From Peptacetobacter hominis (GTDB taxonomy: Bacteria > Bacillota > Clostridia > Peptostreptococcales > Peptostreptococcaceae): a DNA stretch of 57,395 nt. A program made the translations under genes and the position numbers. The DNA lies in assembly GCF_006861675.1 (NCBI RefSeq), contig NZ_SGJB01000019.1, positions 1 through 57,395 on the forward strand, given 5' to 3'. Under the pieces are notes generated by a model, which was given only the letters and a program-made list of their open reading frames with translations, made no database searches and was not told the DNA's origin. This document shows, in pieces, positions 53,638 to 57,395 of the stretch (positions are counted from its first letter, which is position 1; each line of letters begins with the position of its first letter).

Positions 53638-54333
53638 ATGACTAGATTCTGTAGCAAATGTGGAAAAAAAGCAGGCAAAGATGAGTATATATGTGATGAA
53701 TGTGGCGAAAAGATTATAGATTTATCAAACGATAAAAGTGATAACAAGGAAGAAAAAAAAGATTTTGCATATGACGCATTGAAAATATTAACAGTAATTG
53801 CTCTTATTATTATGATTCTTGTTTCAGCAGCTGCTGTATTGGGGAGATATTACAATGTGAGTAAAAATAGGGAACTGAAAGTATTTGAACAGACGGCAGG
53901 AGTGAGAATTCTTAAAGATATAGATTACAATGAAATAGATATTCATGGAGAAAAATTAAAAATACTTTCGAAAAAAGAAGAATATATGTCTAAACTCAAA
54001 GAAACAGATAAGTATGTGCAAAAGAATATAAAAGACAATATATCTTCTATAGAAGGTGATAAGTTGGTAAAATACACGGGAGATGCGTATAATAGATATG
54101 ACACTCTATTAAACGAAATTTATTCCAGTATAGTTTCCAATATGGGCGAGGAAGAAGCATCTAAATTGAGAGATGACGAGAGAAAATGGATTGTATATAA
54201 AGAAAATAAGTCTACAGAGAGCATGGAATCAGATGAATATAGTGATTCTGAAAACAAATGGGTTTATTTTGATTATCTTGCAGTATATACACGTCAAAGA
54301 TGTTATGAGCTTATAGAAAGATATATGTATTAG
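53638..54333 (+). CDS. Zinc-ribbon membrane protein with LprI-like C-terminal domain
   Basis: 231 residues. An N-terminal zinc ribbon (CSKCGKK...CDECGEK, residues 5-24) is followed by a membrane helix (about 50-72), a linker, and a C-terminal helical region (about 140-231) resembling the LprI/DUF1311 lysozyme-inhibitor family: YDTLLNEIYSSIVSNM and LRDDERKWIVYKENK. The C-terminal domain should lie outside the cell, where LprI-like proteins may bind lysozyme; that function is inferred from family. The ribosome site is AAAGGAG. Confidence 0.78.
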   Translation: MTRFCSKCGKKAGKDEYICDECGEKIIDLSNDKSDNKEEKKDFAYDALKILTVIALIIMILVSAAAVLGRYYNVSKNRELKVFEQTAGVRILKDIDYNEIDIHGEKLKILSKKEEYMSKLKETDKYVQKNIKDNISSIEGDKLVKYTGDAYNRYDTLLNEIYSSIVSNMGEEEASKLRDDERKWIVYKENKSTESMESDEYSDSENKWVYFDYLAVYTRQRCYELIERYMY

Positions 54334-54364
54334 ACTGTCAGTGTAATCTGTAAAGGCTTAATTC

Positions 54365-54391
54365 TTTACATTTTTTAGTACATGCTATAAA
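54365..54391 (+). promoter_or_regulatory. Promoter of the metal-related operon
   Basis: TTTACA (54365-54370) and an extended -10 TGCTATAAA (54383-54391), about 35 bases before ATG 54427. Confidence 0.4.
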
Positions 54392-54426
54392 ATTAATATT
54401 ATAAATAATCTATGAGGAGCAGAAAA

Positions 54427-54870
54427 ATGGCAAATAAATCAGATATTAAAACTAAAGATGTAAAAAAAAGCACTAGATGTTCCAAATGTGGAAGGGACAT
54501 AAAAAATATAAACAAGAAATTTGATATAGAATGGCCTAATGGATCTACAGTGCATTGTTGTTCAAATGATTGTAATTTAGAACTTTCAAATTATAAAAAG
54601 AAATATTCGACAGAAAGAATGGCGTTCATAGCTCAGCTTATATTTGGTATAGCAGGAATAATATCTGTTCTTATGCAGTATAAAATTGCAGCACAGATAT
54701 TTATAGCAATAGATGCGATTATATTTCTTGTGTTTCCACATGCAATCTTCAATCCGAGACTTAGAGCATCATATGATGAGACAAAAAGACAGAGTAGAAA
54801 TATAGCTACATCTCTTCTAATGTTTGTTGTTATATGGTTCTACTTTTTATACAAATCAAAGGGGCTTTAG
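54427..54870 (+). CDS. Cys-rich (TRASH-like) membrane protein
   Basis: 147 residues from ATG 54427. The N-terminal metal-binding motif CSKCGRDI...HCCSNDC resembles TRASH/YHS-type metal sensors; three membrane helices follow (about 62-80, 84-103, 123-142). It starts a three-gene operon with a CsoR-like repressor and an RseC-like protein, so a role in copper or other soft-metal handling is likely, though the family is not recognised. Confidence 0.7.
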   Translation: MANKSDIKTKDVKKSTRCSKCGRDIKNINKKFDIEWPNGSTVHCCSNDCNLELSNYKKKYSTERMAFIAQLIFGIAGIISVLMQYKIAAQIFIAIDAIIFLVFPHAIFNPRLRASYDETKRQSRNIATSLLMFVVIWFYFLYKSKGL

Positions 54871-54875
54871 AATAA

Positions 54876-55205
54876 ATGACTCAGGAAAAAACATTATGCT
54901 GCTGCAGTAATTCTGATACAAGACATCTTTCAGAAAAAAACGATAAAACAGATCTCAAAAGACGATTAAAAAGAATCGAAGGGCAGATAAAGGGAATACA
55001 GAATATGATAGATGATGATAGATATTGTATGGATATTCTTATACAGGTATCGGCAGCCAAAGCAGCTATAGATAGAGTAGGAAAAATAATTCTCGAAAAT
55101 CATGTCAAAGGATGTATCGCGGATAGTATAAAAAACAAAAGTGATGAAGATTCTGAAAAAATGATAGAAGAGCTTATGGATAATATATATAGATTTATGA
55201 AGTAA
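54876..55205 (+). CDS. csoR: CsoR/FrmR-family metal-sensing repressor
   Basis: 109 residues. DUF156 fold: LKRRLKRIEGQIKGIQNMID, RYCMDILIQVSAAKAAI, and ENHVKGCIAD. The Cys-His-Cys set (C in RYCMD, H and C in NHVKGC) is the copper(I) pattern of CsoR. An extra N-terminal CCC and His may add metal binding. It probably represses its own operon; no clear operator inverted repeat was found upstream. Confidence 0.9.
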   Translation: MTQEKTLCCCSNSDTRHLSEKNDKTDLKRRLKRIEGQIKGIQNMIDDDRYCMDILIQVSAAKAAIDRVGKIILENHVKGCIADSIKNKSDEDSEKMIEELMDNIYRFMK

Positions 55206-55217
55206 GGCGGTGTTATT

Positions 55218-55655
55218 TTGAATCAGGATGGATATATAGTAGAAATTGTAGATGAAAAAACAGCTATACTTAGAATGATGAGAATGTCTGCATGAGCAAA
55301 GTGCAATAAATGTATGACGGTTTCGTCAGAATCAGAGGAAATACTGGTAGAAGTTGATAATAGTATTGGAGCAAAAGTGGGAGACCATGTAATAGTGAGT
55401 ATGGAACATATGAATATACTTAAAGCAGCTGCATATGTATATATTGTTCCTATGATTGCCCTAATAGCAGGAATAGTAATTGCCTATTATGTTTTAGGTA
55501 TGGCAGGAGTAGAATCAGGTAGAGAGATTATATCAGCTGTCATAGGAATTGTGCTGATGGCAGTTTCATATCTTTATCTTAAATTCAATGATAAAAAATT
55601 CAAGGAAAGCAGAGAATATATTCCGATTGTTACCAGAATACTTATGGATATATAA
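55218..55655 (+). CDS. rseC: RseC/MucC-family redox protein, candidate selenoprotein with in-frame TGA
   Basis: If TGA at 55293-55295 is read as selenocysteine, this is a 145-residue RseC (SoxR-reducing system) protein. The N-terminal domain is MNQDGYIVEIVDEKTAILRM; the motif reads S-A-U26-A-K-C29-N-K-C32 where relatives have SAC-x-x-C; two membrane helices (about 66-86 and 95-115) complete the family layout. The start is TTG 55218 after GGCGGTG. Reading frame and similarity continue unchanged on both sides of the TGA, and a SECIS-like hairpin follows at 55315-55328. Alternatives are a nonsense mutation or a sequencing error. It is the last gene of the CsoR operon. Confidence 0.72.
55315..55328 (+). 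promoter_or_regulatory. Candidate bacterial SECIS hairpin
   Basis: 5-bp stem TGACG/CGTCA with loop GTTT. The first loop base is G, followed by T, and lies 24 bases after the TGA, inside the range known for bacterial SECIS elements, in which a loop G contacts SelB. The lower stem is weak. Confidence 0.55.
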
Positions 55656-55656
55656 T

Positions 55657-55731
55657 AAAAGTGTATGCGTGGATTTATTGATGACTATGAGTTTTGATCA
55701 TATTGTTCAATAATATCATGCATACACTTTT
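55657..55731. terminator. Convergent bidirectional terminator
   Basis: Outer stem AAAAGTGTATGC/GCATACACTTTT (55657-55668/55720-55731) encloses further pairing; it lies between the RseC-like gene and the exporter gene facing it. Confidence 0.75.
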
Positions 55732-55754
55732 TTGTTGAAAAAATATAAAAGTTT

Positions 55755-56300
55755 TTATTTCTTTTTCCTGTTTATATCTGAATTATCTATTTTTGTATCG
55801 GATTCAAGATGGAATTCTCTTTTTTTCTTTAAAGGCCTTAGATTTGCAAGAAGGTCACCCTTGAATCTGTATATATTCACAGTTCTGACTAAAGCTGATA
55901 TTACAAGTACTCCAAGAGCTATTGCACAACTAAGTAAAAAAGCATTGGCTCCTTTTTCCATAGCAGTTGTATAATCTGACTGTATAATTGCAAGCATAGT
56001 ATTATATAATCCAATACCAGGTATAAGCGGAAGTATTCCGGAAATTACAAAAAGTATTGCTGGCTGATACAGTTTTCTTGCAAGTATTTCACTCATTATG
56101 GAAACTGCTGCAGCTGCTATAAACCCTGACAGAGAAGTGTTTGATGTAATGTTCATAACAACTATGTAAATTATCCAACCAATACCGCCGACAACTCCTG
56201 AAGGAAACAGAAGTTTAAGTGGTACATTAAAGAATACAGCAAATCCTGCAGTGGCAAGTGCTGCAAATATAAAATGAGAGAAAAGAGATATATCGCTCAT
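55755..56300 (-). CDS. ThrE-type threonine/serine exporter, small subunit (DUF3815, YjjB-like)
   Basis: 181 residues from the ATG at 56300 (GGGAGGTG upstream), with about five membrane helices. LPLIPGIGLYNTMLAII is the typical P-G-x-G-L-Y motif of the family. With the DUF1212 subunit encoded upstream it would form a two-part exporter of threonine, serine or a dicarboxylate such as succinate. The start shares a base with the upstream stop (TAATG). Confidence 0.88.
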   Translation of the reverse strand: MSDISLFSHFIFAALATAGFAVFFNVPLKLLFPSGVVGGIGWIIYIVVMNITSNTSLSGFIAAAAVSIMSEILARKLYQPAILFVISGILPLIPGIGLYNTMLAIIQSDYTTAMEKGANAFLLSCAIALGVLVISALVRTVNIYRFKGDLLANLRPLKKKREFHLESDTKIDNSDINRKKK

Positions 56301-57088
56301 TATAAAACACCTCCCATCTTTAACCATAAATCAAGAACTACCCCGACACCGGATGCTATAGCAAGAAGAACCATAAAGGCATCAAAGATTCTTGAAATAC
56401 CTGAAATCAGATTTCCTGCGATAAGATCTCTTATGGATTTTATAACAGCAACTCCTGGAAGAAGAGGCATTATAGAACCGACAATCAGCATTGTAGGTGT
56501 AGATATTATTTTAAGTTCTGTAAATATAACTCCAAGAACCGTAATTGCAAAAGAAGAAACCACGCATGAAAATGCGGATATGGAACTTATTTTCATTATC
56601 TTGTCGTAAATAATGTCCCCGATTATTGCAACTATAAAAGTGAATATGAAATTAAGTAGCTGATTACCACCTATAATATATGCAAAGCATGCAGATGCAA
56701 GTCCTGTGCATGAATAAAAGAACCATGATGGATAAGGTGGTGTTCTATCTATCTCATAAAGTTCGGCTATGGCTTTATCAATATCAGGATTTTTTATTGA
56801 ACAAAACTCTCTTGAAAAATTATTTAGAAGAGAAATTTTGTTAAGATTTATTCCTCTTTTATCAATTGTTTTCATAAAGCAGAATCCATCAAATTTTTCA
56901 TCGGATATTATTACAACAGTTGGTGTTGTAAAGACATTAGCATGATGAAAACCTTGTGAACGACATATTCTAAGGACGCTGTCTTCTACTCTGGAAGTTT
57001 CAGCTCCATTTTTAATCATAAGCTCTCCAACAAAAAGGGCTAGCTTAAGAACATTTTTCTTATATTCTTTTTCCTGTGCCGCGTCCAT
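56300..57088 (-). CDS. ThrE-type threonine/serine exporter, large subunit (DUF1212, YjjP-like)
   Basis: 262 residues from the ATG at 57088 (AAGGAGG upstream). The cytoplasmic N-terminal half has the family pattern ALFVGELMIKNGAETSRVEDSVLRICRS; a membrane half with about five helices ends with MPLLPGVAVIKSIRDLIAGNLISG. The N-terminal domain is proposed to have a hydrolase-like fold. Operon with the small subunit. Confidence 0.88.
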   Translation of the reverse strand: MDAAQEKEYKKNVLKLALFVGELMIKNGAETSRVEDSVLRICRSQGFHHANVFTTPTVVIISDEKFDGFCFMKTIDKRGINLNKISLLNNFSREFCSIKNPDIDKAIAELYEIDRTPPYPSWFFYSCTGLASACFAYIIGGNQLLNFIFTFIVAIIGDIIYDKIMKISSISAFSCVVSSFAITVLGVIFTELKIISTPTMLIVGSIMPLLPGVAVIKSIRDLIAGNLISGISRIFDAFMVLLAIASGVGVVLDLWLKMGGVL

Positions 57089-57246
57089 ATAATCCTCCTT
57101 TTTGACGTTATTCATAATTTTGTAAATAGTAAATAAAATTAATACATAATGATATTATATTCCAAAAGAATATCGATAACAACAACAATACAGAAGTTAA
57201 TTAATATATAATTTTTATAATAATACCGAATAAGTAAAAAATAGTA
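57089..57246. other. Intergenic region between the exporter and rRNA promoters
   Basis: AT-rich spacer. No gene is seen. It must carry the minus-strand promoter of the exporter genes, but no strong match stands out. Confidence 0.3.
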
Positions 57247-57278
57247 TTGACTCTTTTTGAATAAGGTGATATTATAAT
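57247..57278 (+). promoter_or_regulatory. rRNA operon promoter
   Basis: TTGACT (57247-57252) with TATTAT (57270-57275) at a 17-base spacing; an overlapping TATAAT (57273-57278) would be at 20. The context (16S leader downstream) supports an rRNA promoter. Confidence 0.65.
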
Positions 57279-57284
57279 ACTTGT

Positions 57285-57395
57285 CCTTGAGAGAGGGCAA
57301 AAGAAAATAAGAAATGAACTTTGAAAACTGAACAGCAGATAAATTTGTTCGAACGATTTGTTCGGACTCTTACAAACCATAATTAAGCCAGATAT
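57285..57395 (+). other. Leader of a 16S rRNA gene (gene itself beyond the window)
   Basis: ACTTTGAAAACTGAACAG (57317-57334) is the boxA-like leader sequence seen before Firmicutes 16S genes, and the window stops at AATTAAGCCAGATAT, where the mature 16S would follow. No 16S sequence is present in the window. Confidence 0.7.

Noticed and set aside
55314..55655. Separate 113-residue gene starting at the ATG after the TGA
   Set aside because: It would lack the N-terminal RseC domain; GTATGACG has no ribosome site, and the upstream 25 codons are in frame with a good ribosome site.
56274..56609. Plus-strand frame of 111 residues
   Set aside because: Antisense to the ThrE-type exporter genes, whose motifs and ribosome sites are clear.

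Overview
The window looks like a chromosomal segment of an AT-rich Clostridia bacterium of the Peptostreptococcaceae type, a relative of Clostridioides and Peptostreptococcus. The grounds are strong use of AGA (Arg) and ATA (Ile) codons, three-copy CWB2 cell-wall-binding proteins, and a gene set that resembles the cell-wall polymer region of C. difficile (CWB2 proteins, murJ, a phosphomutase, manC, glycosyltransferases, LCP proteins, a Cwp19-like protein, a CamA-like methyltransferase, ptsH, ptsI). The species cannot be named from sequence alone. The window starts in what looks like the 3' end of an IS200/IS605-type element and stops just before a 16S rRNA gene, so it may be a contig broken at two repeats.

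Layout. 1-2000: probable IS end, an SDR-fold gene, two gene-free transcription units that each have a consensus promoter and a terminator (candidate small RNAs), then tRNA-Gln(CUG). 2062-7215: two unknown membrane proteins, a membrane-anchored GDPD-like phosphodiesterase, and a secreted CWB2 x3 + Amidase_3 wall hydrolase. 7440-25936: a long polymer operon. It holds two membrane-tethered CWB2-like proteins flanking the priming sugar-phosphate transferase, MurJ, phosphomutase and ManC (GDP-mannose), six or more glycosyltransferases, a Wzy-like polymerase, a TagB/TagF-like enzyme, UDP-glucose dehydrogenase, and WecC/WecB (UDP-ManNAcA). 26067-31435: a second group with a GT4 enzyme, a second MurJ, and an MBOAT/DHHW O-acylation pair.

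31659-41293: envelope remodelling. Two paralogous SH3-NlpC/P60 hydrolases flank a two-component system, and both carry phased WalR-like boxes. A Cwp19-like GHL10+CWB2 protein follows, then two LCP ligases on the minus strand. 41623-48507: a HAD phosphatase, a small secreted repeat protein, a second Amidase_3 protein with Gln in place of the catalytic Glu, a CamA-like DNA adenine methyltransferase, and ptsH-ptsI. 48633-55655: an acetyltransferase, a lipoprotein, a SulP transporter, a DUF134 regulator, small secreted and zinc-ribbon proteins, and a CsoR operon. That operon ends in an RseC-family gene with an in-frame TGA at a conserved Cys, followed by a SECIS-like hairpin (candidate selenoprotein). 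55755-57088: a two-subunit ThrE-type exporter on the minus strand. 57247-57395: rRNA promoter and leader.

Taken together, most of the window can be read as one programme: make an anionic, uronic-acid-containing, acylated wall polymer, flip and polymerise it, attach it with LCP enzymes, and display CWB2 proteins and hydrolases on it. Functions are inferred from recognisable motifs. No database search was run, and comparisons with C. difficile are from memory.
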